64,000 nucleotides of DNA from Limnohabitans_A sp048020265 (GTDB lineage Bacteria; Pseudomonadota; Gammaproteobacteria; Burkholderiales; Burkholderiaceae_C), in the NCBI RefSeq assembly GCF_048020265.1, contig NZ_CP171843.1:1240001-1304000 (forward strand), in the 5' to 3' direction. Of this stretch, positions 24,788 to 32,593 are shown in pieces. The first letter of the stretch is position 1, and each line of letters opens with the position of its first letter. The notes beneath the pieces were generated by a model, which did not search any database, was not told the DNA's origin, and worked only from the letters and a program-made list of their open reading frames with translations. The translations under genes and the position numbers were made by a program.

Positions 24788-25484
24788 CCAGACGCTGCAG
24801 GCCTTCGGTGTCCAGAATACGGACATGGCGTTGTTTGACTTCCACCATGCCTTCCTCGACGAATTTGGAGAAAGTGCGGCTGACGGTTTCGAGCTTCAAA
24901 CCCAGGTAGCTGCCGATTTCCTCGCGCGTCATGCGCAGCACCAGCTCGGACTGGGAAAAGCCACGGGCATGCAGACGTTGCACCAGATTCAGCAAAAAAG
25001 CGGCCAGTCGCTCTTCGGCCCGCATGCTGCCCAGCAGCAGCATCACGCCGTGTTCGCGCACGATTTCGCGGCTCATGATTTTGTGCACATGGCTTTGCAG
25101 CGCGGTCACCTCGCGTGAAATCTCTTCGATGCGGTCAAACGGCATGACACAGACCTCGGCATCTTCTAGAGCCACCGCATCGCAGGTGTGCTGGTCGTTC
25201 ACGATGCCATCCAAACCAATGATTTCGCCTGCCATCTGAAAACCCGTGACCTGGTCGCGTCCATCTTCGGTGGCCAGGCAGGTTTTGAAAAATCCTGTGC
25301 GGATGGCGTACAGCGAGGTGAACTTCTCGCCGTTGGTGAACAAAGTGGTCCCGCGCTTGACTTTGCGGCGCACCGCCACCAGATCGTCGAGGCGGTTGAG
25401 GTCATGCTCGCTCAGGCCCATGGGCATGCACAACTCACGCAGGTTGCAATTGGAGCAGGCGACTTTGATGGCTTGGGGATTCAT
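24765..25484 (-). CDS. fnr: FNR-type oxygen-responsive transcription regulator
   Basis: 239-aa Crp/Fnr family activator that senses oxygen through a [4Fe-4S] cluster. Candidate cluster ligands are Cys10, Cys13 and Cys19 (CSNCNLRELC, spacing C-x2-C-x5-C) and central Cys101 (QHTCDAV). The cyclic-nucleotide-like beta barrel and dimer helix are intact, and the recognition helix holds ETVSR, which reads TTGAT half-sites. The start at MNPQAIKV gives family length; the in-frame extension upstream is promoter DNA. It is divergent from hemN and presumably regulates the whole surrounding block, including itself. Confidence 0.95.
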   Translation of the reverse strand: MNPQAIKVACSNCNLRELCMPMGLSEHDLNRLDDLVAVRRKVKRGTTLFTNGEKFTSLYAIRTGFFKTCLATEDGRDQVTGFQMAGEIIGLDGIVNDQHTCDAVALEDAEVCVMPFDRIEEISREVTALQSHVHKIMSREIVREHGVMLLLGSMRAEERLAAFLLNLVQRLHARGFSQSELVLRMTREEIGSYLGLKLETVSRTFSKFVEEGMVEVKQRHVRILDTEGLQRLVNNNACH

Positions 25485-25511
25485 GGTTGATCTCATGGTT
25501 GAGAAATGGAT

Positions 25512-25562
25512 TTGCCTTGGATCAAGTCTTGAGCTTATACCGAAAACGACCCCGAATTTCAG
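25512..25562 (-). promoter_or_regulatory. fnr promoter with FNR-like box at the start site
   Basis: On the minus strand, CTGAAA (25557-25562), a 17-base spacer and TATAAG (25534-25539) form a sigma70-type promoter with a start near 25527. Immediately downstream, TTGAT-CCAA-GGCAA (25512-25525) is half-perfect to the FNR consensus and centred about +9, a position suited to autorepression. Confidence 0.6.
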
Positions 25563-25608
25563 GGTATACCCTGTCTGCGCAGGAAATCCCGGGAAACCGG
25601 TAAAGCGT

Positions 25609-25622
25609 TTGACTTGAGTCAA
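25609..25622 (+). promoter_or_regulatory. FNR-type box of the hemN promoter
   Basis: TTGAC-TTGA-GTCAA is a perfect palindrome and differs from the consensus only by T to C in each half-site. Class II spacing gives a -10 at 25645-25650 (CAAAGT) and a start near 25657, 36 bases before the hemN ATG. The -10 is similar to that predicted for ccoN. Confidence 0.75.
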
Positions 25623-25692
25623 TACAAGCGTGGGGGCAAACAGGCAAAGTCGCACCATTGTTGTGAACACATTCGAATTAAGGGGCAGCCGC

Positions 25693-27075
25693 ATGTCCGT
25701 CATCACGCCTGAATTGCTGACACGTTTTGACGTGCCCGGCCCGCGTTACACCTCCTATCCCACAGCGGATCGTTTCGTCGAAGCCTTTGGCGAGGCCGAC
25801 TATGTGCAAGCCTTGGCGCAGCGTCAATCGGGTACGGTGGGCAAGCAGACACCGCTGTCCTTGTACGTACACATCCCGTTTTGCGAATCGCTTTGTTATT
25901 ACTGCGCTTGCAACAAAATCATCACCAAGCACAAAGAGCGTTCTGCGGCGTATTTGAAATACCTCGGCAAAGAGGTTGAACTGCACACCCGGCACCTGGG
26001 GCGAGGGCAGTCGGTCAGCCAGTTGCACTTGGGTGGCGGCACGCCCACTTTCATGAGCGACGAAGAGCTGCGCCAACTCATGGCCATGCTGCGCGAGCAT
26101 TTTGAATTCGTGCCGGGCGGTGAATACTCTGTCGAGGTGGACCCGCGCACCGTGGACGACAGTCGGCTGGCCGTGCTGGCCGAATTGGGCTTCAACCGCC
26201 TGAGTTTCGGCGTGCAGGACTTTGACCCTGCGGTGCAAAAAGCCGTGCACCGCATACAGCCGTCCGAGCAGGTGTTTCAACTGGTTCAAGCGGCTCGCCG
26301 CCTCGGCTTCGAGTCGGTCAACGTCGATCTGATTTACGGCCTGCCTCTGCAAACCCCCGAGTCCTTTGACCGAACACTTGAGCAGGTGAAAAGTCTGCGT
26401 CCTGACCGCATTGCGCTGTATGCCTATGCGCACCTGCCTGAACGCTTCAAGCCCCAACGCCGCATCCATGCGCAAGAATTGCCCTCGGGTGCAGCCAAAG
26501 TGTCCATGCTGTCGCGCTCGCTCGACGCCTTGACCGATGCGGGTTATGTCTACATTGGCATGGACCACTTCGCCTTGCCCGATGACGCCTTGGCCGTGGC
26601 CAAAAGGCAAGGGCGTTTGCACCGCAACTTCCAGGGTTACAGCACGCAAGCCGATTGCGACCTGATTGCCTTGGGCGTCTCCTCCATCGGGCGGATCGGC
26701 GCGACTTACAGCCAGAACGCCAAGACCATGGAAGAGTACTGTGACCTGCTCGATCAGGGCCACTTTCCAGTGGTGCGGGGCCTGGCGCTCACGCGCGACG
26801 ACCTGATTCGCCGCTCGGTCATCATGGCGCTGATGTGCCAGGGCCATTTGCAATACGAGTCCATCAACCTGGCCTGGTTGGTCGATTTCAAAACCCTGTT
26901 TGCCAAAGAGCTGAGCCAGCTCGAAGACATGCAGTCGCAAGGCCTGGTGGCGCTGAGTGACTCCGGCATCCAGGTCACCGCCATGGGCTGGTTTTTTGTC
27001 CGAGGCGTGGCCATGGTGTTTGACCGTTACGTCCAAGCCGATCGCAACCGCAGCCGCTTTTCCAAAATCATCTGA
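25693..27075 (+). CDS. hemN: Oxygen-independent coproporphyrinogen III oxidase
   Basis: Radical-SAM enzyme that makes protoporphyrinogen without oxygen, 460 aa, cytosolic. The cluster motif C-x3-C-x2-C is at residues 64-71 in HIPFCESLCYYCACNK, with one further Cys in the same stretch as in true HemN (CYYCAC). The N-terminal GPRYTSYPTADRF is the HemN trip-wire region, which separates it from HemW. AAGGGG lies eight bases before the ATG. It supplies haem when oxygen is low and is under an FNR-type box, divergent from fnr. Confidence 0.95.
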   Translation: MSVITPELLTRFDVPGPRYTSYPTADRFVEAFGEADYVQALAQRQSGTVGKQTPLSLYVHIPFCESLCYYCACNKIITKHKERSAAYLKYLGKEVELHTRHLGRGQSVSQLHLGGGTPTFMSDEELRQLMAMLREHFEFVPGGEYSVEVDPRTVDDSRLAVLAELGFNRLSFGVQDFDPAVQKAVHRIQPSEQVFQLVQAARRLGFESVNVDLIYGLPLQTPESFDRTLEQVKSLRPDRIALYAYAHLPERFKPQRRIHAQELPSGAAKVSMLSRSLDALTDAGYVYIGMDHFALPDDALAVAKRQGRLHRNFQGYSTQADCDLIALGVSSIGRIGATYSQNAKTMEEYCDLLDQGHFPVVRGLALTRDDLIRRSVIMALMCQGHLQYESINLAWLVDFKTLFAKELSQLEDMQSQGLVALSDSGIQVTAMGWFFVRGVAMVFDRYVQADRNRSRFSKII

Positions 27076-27157
27076 TGCCTTGGGGCTTTGGGCATGGCCC
27101 GGCCAAGGGCTGTGCGCATCGCCGACAATGCGACGCAGATCAACCAGCAGGCTGGGC

Positions 27158-27835
27158 ATGCAAAGTTCTCTGGCCATCACGGCCTTGATGATGGGGGTGT
27201 TGGGTGGGCCACATTGTGTGGCCATGTGTGGCGCCGCCTGTGCGGGCCTGGGCCGGGCGGCGGGTGAGCGGCGGGCGCAGGCCTTGCTGGCTTTTCAGCT
27301 CGGGCGTTTGGCCGGGTATTCACTGCTGGGCGCGGTGGCTGCAGCCAGCGTGCAGGGCCTAGGCTGGTTGACCACGCAGTCGGCCGCCATTCGCCCGGTC
27401 TGGACCTTGCTGCACCTCACGGCGCTGGTGCTGGGCTTGCTGCTCATGCTGCAGGCACGACAACCCGTGTGGCTCGATGCCGCCGCTCGCCGCTTGTGGG
27501 CGCATGTGCGGGCCTTCAACAGCCGCTGGGGACGCGCCGCGCCCTGGATGGTGGGCGGGCTGTGGGCCTTGATGCCTTGCGGTTTGCTGTATTCGGCTTT
27601 GATGGTGGCCGCCTTGACCAGCCAGCCTGTGGAGGGTGCGGCGACCATGGCTTTGTTTGCGCTGGGCAGCAGCCTTAGCCTGTGGGCTGGGCCCTGGTTG
27701 TTTTTGCGCATGCAAACACTCGGTGACGGAGCCTGGGGCATGCGTGTGGCTGGTTTGGCGCTGGCAGGCGTCTCGGCCTGGGCTTTGTGGATGGGTTTGG
27801 TGCATGACCAAGCCCCCTGGTGCGTTACACCCTGA
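27158..27835 (+). CDS. TauE/SafE-like (UreH-type) membrane protein next to the cbb3 genes
   Basis: 225-aa membrane protein with about six helices. The N-terminal GGPHCVAMCGAAC motif in helix 1 and WALMPCGLLYSALMVAA in a later helix place it in the urease-accessory/DsbD-like branch of TauE/SafE, whose members with paired Cys are often found near cbb3 and copper genes. A role in copper or thiol handling for oxidase assembly is inferred. The start is uncertain: the ATG at 27158 gives a normal first helix but has a poor ribosome-binding site, and an ATG at 27128 is possible. It follows hemN by 82 bases. Confidence 0.8.
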   Translation: MQSSLAITALMMGVLGGPHCVAMCGAACAGLGRAAGERRAQALLAFQLGRLAGYSLLGAVAAASVQGLGWLTTQSAAIRPVWTLLHLTALVLGLLLMLQARQPVWLDAAARRLWAHVRAFNSRWGRAAPWMVGGLWALMPCGLLYSALMVAALTSQPVEGAATMALFALGSSLSLWAGPWLFLRMQTLGDGAWGMRVAGLALAGVSAWALWMGLVHDQAPWCVTP

Positions 27836-27933
27836 AACCAAACCGCACCGGACCAGACAGTTCTTTGACCCTGCTGGCCTTCACAATGCGCGTGTTTCTG
27901 TCAGTTGTTTTGACCCATTCCCGGAAAGAGCCC

Positions 27934-28677
27934 ATGACTTTGATTTCCAAGCCTTCCATGGCCTTGGCCCTGATGACCACGCTTTTGGGGCCTGTCGCCT
28001 TCGCACAAGGCCCAAACCCATCCACCTCTCAGATGCCTCATGCGGGCCATGCTGTCGCGCATCAAGTCCTGCACCTGAGTGCATCGGCACAGACCGAAGT
28101 GGCTCAAGACTGGCTGGTCATGAGCTTGTCGGTTCAAAAAGAGGGCTTGCAAGCGCCTGCGGTTCAAAAGCAGCTCAACGCGGTGCTGTCGGCCGCCTTG
28201 GCTGTTGCCAGCCCCATGGCCAAGCCCGGCGCACTGGAAGTGAGAACGGGCGAGATGAACGTTTTACCCCGGTATGGGCGAGATGGGAAGATCAATGGCT
28301 GGGCAGGGACGGCGCAATTGGTGTTGCAGGGCCGCGATGCCGAGCAGATCGCCACCCTCGCGGCGCGCTTGCCAGAGATGACGGTCTCGCGGATCGAATG
28401 GCGGCTGAGTGCAGAGCAAAAGAATGCGGCCGAAACACGCATCCAGGCCGAGGCGGTCGCACGTTTTCAGACCCGAGCCCAAGCCTTGACGCAGCAGTTT
28501 GGCTTCAGCGCTTACACCCTCAGGGAAGTGCGCGTGAACGCGCAAGAGGCCAGTGAGGGCAGTGTCATGCCCCGCATGGCCATGGTGCAGATGGACGAGG
28601 CACCCGCTGCTGTGCCTACGATGGCAGGCAAGTCGCGCGTGGTGGTGAACCTGACGGGCAGCATCGCCATGCGCTGA
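27934..28677 (+). CDS. SIMPL domain (DUF541) periplasmic protein
   Basis: 247-aa protein with a Sec signal peptide (LISKPSMALALMTTLLGPVA, cleaved after FAQ). The mature region has the SIMPL pattern: VLHLSASAQTEVAQDWLVMS near the N-terminus, a GWAGTAQLVLQGRD central strand and SRVVVNLTGSIAM at the end. Family members (such as E. coli YggE) form periplasmic oligomers and are linked to oxidative stress, but the molecular role is not established. GGAAAGAG precedes the ATG. It converges on the TauE gene. Confidence 0.85.
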   Translation: MTLISKPSMALALMTTLLGPVAFAQGPNPSTSQMPHAGHAVAHQVLHLSASAQTEVAQDWLVMSLSVQKEGLQAPAVQKQLNAVLSAALAVASPMAKPGALEVRTGEMNVLPRYGRDGKINGWAGTAQLVLQGRDAEQIATLAARLPEMTVSRIEWRLSAEQKNAAETRIQAEAVARFQTRAQALTQQFGFSAYTLREVRVNAQEASEGSVMPRMAMVQMDEAPAAVPTMAGKSRVVVNLTGSIAMR

Positions 28678-28683
28678 CAGGGT

Positions 28684-28701
28684 GGGCCTGAGTTCAGGCC
28701 C
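28684..28701. terminator. Inverted repeat between convergent genes, possible terminator
   Basis: GGGCCTGA and TCAGGCCC form a perfect eight-base repeat around GT, so about six or seven pairs can form with a small loop. No T-run follows, so factor-independent termination is uncertain. Confidence 0.4.
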
Positions 28702-28705
28702 TGAA

Positions 28706-29521
28706 TCAGGCGGACAGGCCTTTGTAGAGCATGTAAGCGGCCAGAAGATAAAGCACGCTGGCAAAAACGCGCTTGAGTTGCTTGACCGGCAGTTTGTGGG
28801 CCGTTGCCGCGCCAATGGGGGCCATGAGCACGCTGCACACGGCGATCACCGCCAAAGCCGGCAACCACAAGTAGCCAAAGCTGTAGGCTGGCAGGTCCTG
28901 CACGTTCTGACCGCTGACGATGTAACCGGCCACGTTGGCCAGCGCAATCGGAAAACCCAAAGCTGCGCTGGTGGCCACCGCGTTGTGGATGGCCACATTG
29001 CACCAGGCCATGAACGGCACGCTGATGAAGCCCCCGCCTGCACCCACCAGACCCGACAGCAAGCCGATCAGACCGCCTGCGCCCAGCAAACCCTGGAAAC
29101 CAGGCACTTGGCGAGAAGGGGCGGGTTTTTTGTCCAGAAACATTTGTGTCGCCGAGAAGCCGACAAAAGCCGCAAAAAACAAGGCCAGGTAAGTGCCTTT
29201 GGCGAAAGCAAAAATGCCCATGCTGCCGATCAGGCTGCCGATCACAATGCCTGGGGCCAGGCCCTTGACCAGATCCCAGCGCACGGCTTTTTTCTTATGG
29301 TGGGCACGCACACTGGAGACGCTGGTGAAGATGATGGTGGCCATGGATGTGGCGATCGCCATCTTGACGGCCAGGTCGGGGCTGACCCCACGCGCACCCA
29401 GCAGGTAAGTCAAGAACGGCACCATGATCATGCCGCCGCCAATGCCCAACAGGCCCGCCAAAAAGCCCGTGCACAGGCCCAAAACGGCCAATTCGGCCAA
29501 CAGCAGAGGTTCGATGATCAT
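28706..29521 (-). CDS. Sulfite exporter TauE/SafE family permease
   Basis: 271-aa inner-membrane protein with about eight helices and the two family repeats GFLAGLLGIGGGMIMVPFL and GLLSGLVGAGGGFISVPFMA. Family members move sulfite, sulfoacetate or other small anions; the ligand here is unknown. The start codon lacks a clear ribosome-binding site. The gene lies directly downstream of the 6S RNA gene on the same strand, where many gammaproteobacteria have ygfA instead, and may be expressed by read-through of that transcript. Confidence 0.88.
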   Translation of the reverse strand: MIIEPLLLAELAVLGLCTGFLAGLLGIGGGMIMVPFLTYLLGARGVSPDLAVKMAIATSMATIIFTSVSSVRAHHKKKAVRWDLVKGLAPGIVIGSLIGSMGIFAFAKGTYLALFFAAFVGFSATQMFLDKKPAPSRQVPGFQGLLGAGGLIGLLSGLVGAGGGFISVPFMAWCNVAIHNAVATSAALGFPIALANVAGYIVSGQNVQDLPAYSFGYLWLPALAVIAVCSVLMAPIGAATAHKLPVKQLKRVFASVLYLLAAYMLYKGLSA

Positions 29522-29548
29522 GGGGGAATGGAGAGTCTAGAAAGGAAA

Positions 29549-29722
29549 GGTGTCTGCGAGTGCCACCGGACCGGCATCCTGAACCGGGGTTCAGGTGGGC
29601 GAGGGCAGACTGGCGTTGGGTTCATCTGACGCGAGACGATCACGCTCACCAGCCAATGTACCAAGCCCGGGCTCTAAGAGCATTGGTTCAAGGAAATATA
29701 AAGCCCGGCATGCACCGCAGAC
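29549..29722 (-). ncRNA. ssrS: 6S RNA
   Basis: About 174 nt. The closing stem is formed by GTCTGCGGTGC at the 5' end (29712-29722) and GCACTCGCAGAC at the 3' end (29552-29563). The 3' arm contains GGCTGGTGAGCGTGATCG and the hairpin CACCTGAACCCCGGTTCAGG, which align with GGUUGGUGAGCAUGCUCGG and CACCUUGAACC..GGUUCAAGG of E. coli 6S RNA as I remember it. The location just downstream of zapA on the same strand is also the conserved one. 6S RNA mimics an open promoter and sequesters sigma70 RNA polymerase in stationary phase. Ends are estimated from the stem and the -10 box. Confidence 0.87.
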
Positions 29723-29728
29723 CATGGC

Positions 29729-29734
29729 ATTGTA
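29729..29734 (-). promoter_or_regulatory. -10 element of the 6S RNA promoter
   Basis: TACAAT on the minus strand ends six bases before the predicted 5' G of 6S RNA (29722). No convincing -35 is seen 16-18 bases upstream. Confidence 0.7.
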
Positions 29735-29771
29735 GGACTTTCAAAAGACCTGCCACAGAACAACGTCTGCA

Positions 29772-30098
29772 TCAGATCAATTGACCGTCTTGCTCCAGAA
29801 CATGGTCCAGACGCTTGAGCAGCTGCGACAAGCGCTCTTGGGATGCTTCAGGGACATCTGCCACTGCAGCTTGGGTGTTGGTGGTGGGCGAAGGCGTTTC
29901 AGATTGCTCGAAGGCCAGATTCAACGCTGCCAGAACGGCGATGCGGTCACGCGCCTTGATCTTGCCGGCATCGCGGATCTTGCACATGGCTTCATCCACT
30001 TTGCGCACAGCAGCCAACAAGCGCTCTTCACCCCCCTCGGGGCAACCGAGGATATAACTTTGTCCCATGATCTGGACGTCCAATTGTTTGTTGCTCAT
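29772..30098 (-). CDS. zapA: Cell division protein ZapA
   Basis: 108-aa FtsZ-ring stabiliser. The N-terminal MSNKQLDVQIMGQSYILGCP and the EERLLAAVRKVDEAM segment are the ZapA globular domain; the C-terminal half (QERLSQLLKRLDHVLEQD) is helical and forms the coiled-coil dimer. The start overlaps the upstream small gene by four bases, so they are translationally coupled. The 6S RNA gene follows. Confidence 0.93.
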   Translation of the reverse strand: MSNKQLDVQIMGQSYILGCPEGGEERLLAAVRKVDEAMCKIRDAGKIKARDRIAVLAALNLAFEQSETPSPTTNTQAAVADVPEASQERLSQLLKRLDHVLEQDGQLI

Positions 30099-30325
30099 GC
30101 TGAAGCCTCAGGAGATGCGGGGGTGCTGGATGCGGGCAAACGCTCAATCAGGGCATCCACACGCGCTCTGGCTGCCGCCAGTCGGGATTTGAGCTGGTCA
30201 CGCTCAAGGGTCAGCGCCTGGACTTGCTGGGCCAATAAAGCGTTGGTGCGTTGAAGCTCTTCGTGGCGCAGCAACAAATGATCCACACGCTCGGCAATTT
30301 GATCAATGGTGTCGGAATGGGCCAT
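30095..30325 (-). CDS. Small coiled-coil protein upstream of zapA (ZapB-like)
   Basis: 76-aa protein that is almost entirely one amphipathic helix (ERVDHLLLRHEELQRTNALL, then ALTLERDQLKSRLAAARARV), ending in an Ala/Pro tail. This matches the small conserved proteins found immediately before zapA in proteobacteria and resembles ZapB in length and heptad pattern. A division role is inferred from context. MAHSDTIDQIAERV is the start chosen; the longer open frame upstream runs into the riboswitch region of the opposite strand. Confidence 0.8.
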   Translation of the reverse strand: MAHSDTIDQIAERVDHLLLRHEELQRTNALLAQQVQALTLERDQLKSRLAAARARVDALIERLPASSTPASPEASA

Positions 30326-30407
30326 GGCAGACAAAGAAAAAGAGATTTCGCATTGTAGAGCGTGGGCGATTTTGTAGGCTGGGAGACAGTTTGGCGCATA
30401 AAATGAC

Positions 30408-30635
30408 TGCTGTTGGTGCTCGCGATGCCGGTTCACGGCCCGCAGTTCAACGGGAAGCAGGAGGGAAAAGCCAACCCGGCCCACCTAACCTGCGCTGCCC
30501 CCGCAACGGTAAGCAGACGGGTTTTCTGTCAAAAGAAAACCCAGCTTTCATCTCAAACCACTGGTCGCCCTGAAACAGGCAACTGGGAAGGTGATGGAAG
30601 TCGCTCTGTCAGCCCGGATACCGGCCAACAAGGTG
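30408..30635 (+). promoter_or_regulatory. Cobalamin riboswitch upstream of btuB
   Basis: The aptamer starts near GGTGCTCGCGATGCCGG and contains GGGAAGCAGG and the B12-box region GCTGCCCCCGCAACGGTAAG (about 30497-30516), then GGGAAGGTGATGGAAGT and AGCCCGGATACCGGCC (from 30611). All the conserved core segments of the AdoCbl aptamer appear in order on the plus strand. Bound cobalamin is expected to switch off btuB and perhaps the genes behind it. Confidence 0.95.
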
Positions 30636-30653
30636 ACCTGTCGCAAGACAGGT
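30636..30653 (+). promoter_or_regulatory. Hairpin following the aptamer, possible expression platform
   Basis: ACCTGTC, a GCAA tetraloop and GACAGGT form a seven-pair stem directly after the aptamer. No T-run follows it, so control of translation is more likely than termination. The gene's ATG is 60 bases further on. Confidence 0.5.
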
Positions 30654-30712
30654 TGTAAAGCCCATGCACTGTCGGGGAAGGCGGTGAGGGCGTTTGACTT
30701 GTTAGTTTTTAA

Positions 30713-32581
30713 ATGAAAAATCGTTCTATTGGTGCGCGCCGTGTTGCGTTTGCACTGTCCGCACCTGCTCTTTCCATGTTGTCCTTCGCCAGCAGTGCTG
30801 TGCTGGCTCAAACCACGGCGAGTGAAATTGTGGTCACCGCTAGTCGTACGGAGCAAATCCTTACGGACGTGTTGCCACACATTACTGTCCTGGGCAGAGA
30901 TGCCATTGAGCAGTCGCAGGTGCTGGACTTGCCCACCTTACTCTCTCGCGAGGCGGGTTTTCAGTTCACCCAAAGTGGTGGTCGGGGGGGGCAGGCCACG
31001 GCCTTCTTGCGTGGTGCAGCGTCTCTGCAGGTGCTCGTTTTGGTCGACGGAGTCCCAGTCACCAAACAAGATACAACTGGCGCTGTGAGTCTTGAGCACA
31101 TCATGCTGGACCAAGTAGACCGAATTGAAATCGTCCGCGGCAACGTCTCGGCTATCCATGGCAGTGGCGCTGTGGGTGGTGTGGTCCAGGTGTTCACACG
31201 GCAAGGCCAGGGTCAGCCCACGGTTTACGCCAATGCTGAGCGCGGCTCGCTGGGCACCCATCGCTGGAACGCAGGCACTCATGGCGCGGTTGGGCCATTG
31301 GCTTACGCGGTCTCTGTGGGACGCATTCGCACCGATGGCATCAACGCAGCCAACCTGTCGCAAACACTCAACGCCAACCCTGATACCGATGCCTACCGCA
31401 ACGACAACCATGCATTGAACCTGTCCTACAAACTCAATCCTGATCACAAGCTGGGTCTTCGATCGAGCCACTTCAAGGGCCGCTTCGATTACGACGTACC
31501 GGGCAAGTATTCTGAGCCCACCGATGTCCACCAAGGTCGTACCCAGCTCGATAACAATACGCTTTACTGGGCTGGCCGACTGGGACCGCTTTGGACTACA
31601 CGCTTGAATTATTCGGACGCAAAAGAGCGCAATGACACCAGCACCGTGGGCGGCTACTCGTTCACCACCCAGGCTGAGACCCGTACCCGCATGGTGTCCT
31701 GGACACACCAGTGGGACCTGCCGTCTATGGTCTTGTCTGCCGGGTTGGACCAACTGACGCAGGGCATAGACATGAGCACCGATGGCGTGTCTGGTCTGTC
31801 GCGTAAACGCAAAGCCAACGCGTTGTATGGTGGCTTGGTCTACAAGCGCGATATGCACAACCTGCAGTTGAATTTGCGTCGCGACGATGTCGAAAGCATG
31901 TCGGGCAAAGACTCGGTCTACCTTGGCTATGGCTATGACCTCAATGCCCAATGGAAACTCATTGCCAGCCATGCCACAGCCTTCAACGTGCCGCCATTGG
32001 GTTATTTGTTTGACCCATTCAGTGGCAACCCCAATCTCCGTCCTGAAACAGCCAGCACGCAAGAGGTGGGATTGCAATGGGCACAAGGGCCACACCGCTT
32101 GCGCTCGACCTGGTTCTCTTCCATGACTAAAGATTTGCTCTTGTATGACATGGATAGCTCTCAGTTCAGTAACGTCAGTCGCGTCAAAAATCAGGGCTTG
32201 GAAACCAGTTACAGCGGCCGTTTTCACATGACTGATGTACGCGCCAGCTTGTCTCTTCAAGACCCGGTAAATGAAGCCACAGGCCAGCAATTGGTGCGCC
32301 GAGCCAAGACCCAGGCCTCTGTGTCGGTGTCCCGATCTCTTGGTTTGCTAACACTGGGTGGTAGCGTGCGTTACACCAGCTCACGTCCCGACATTGACGG
32401 CAAACCTCGCTTGCCTAGCAATACCTTGTTGGATTTGACCGCTCGTTACAGTCTGAGTCAGGAATGGACACTGTATGGCCGTGTGGAAAACGCCACCGAC
32501 AGCAGCTATCAGACCGCTTACGGTTACAACCAGCTTCCGCGCACCATAACGCTGGGTTTGAGCTGGAAAATGAAACACTGA
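30713..32581 (+). CDS. btuB: TonB-dependent outer-membrane vitamin B12 receptor
   Basis: 622-aa TonB-dependent transporter. A Sec signal peptide (VAFALSAPALSMLSFASSAV) ends at VLAQ and a TonB box (SEIVVTASR) follows. The plug domain contains RGGQATAFLRGAASLQVLVL and RIEIVRGNVSAIHGSGAVGG, and the beta barrel ends in an aromatic-rich last strand (TITLGLSWKMKH). The riboswitch and the neighbouring btuFCD genes identify cobalamin as the substrate. An in-frame TAA sits just before the ATG, so the start is fixed, but there is no ribosome-binding site close to it; GAGGG lies 24 bases away. Codon use looks less GC-rich than in the neighbours. Confidence 0.93.
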   Translation: MKNRSIGARRVAFALSAPALSMLSFASSAVLAQTTASEIVVTASRTEQILTDVLPHITVLGRDAIEQSQVLDLPTLLSREAGFQFTQSGGRGGQATAFLRGAASLQVLVLVDGVPVTKQDTTGAVSLEHIMLDQVDRIEIVRGNVSAIHGSGAVGGVVQVFTRQGQGQPTVYANAERGSLGTHRWNAGTHGAVGPLAYAVSVGRIRTDGINAANLSQTLNANPDTDAYRNDNHALNLSYKLNPDHKLGLRSSHFKGRFDYDVPGKYSEPTDVHQGRTQLDNNTLYWAGRLGPLWTTRLNYSDAKERNDTSTVGGYSFTTQAETRTRMVSWTHQWDLPSMVLSAGLDQLTQGIDMSTDGVSGLSRKRKANALYGGLVYKRDMHNLQLNLRRDDVESMSGKDSVYLGYGYDLNAQWKLIASHATAFNVPPLGYLFDPFSGNPNLRPETASTQEVGLQWAQGPHRLRSTWFSSMTKDLLLYDMDSSQFSNVSRVKNQGLETSYSGRFHMTDVRASLSLQDPVNEATGQQLVRRAKTQASVSVSRSLGLLTLGGSVRYTSSRPDIDGKPRLPSNTLLDLTARYSLSQEWTLYGRVENATDSSYQTAYGYNQLPRTITLGLSWKMKH

Positions 32582-32593
32582 TTCACTAAACCT

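Noticed and set aside
29549..29722. 6S RNA on the plus strand
   Set aside because: The hairpin is nearly symmetric, but the GGCTGGTGAGCGTGATCG segment, the TACAAT box and the orientation of zapA all support the minus strand.
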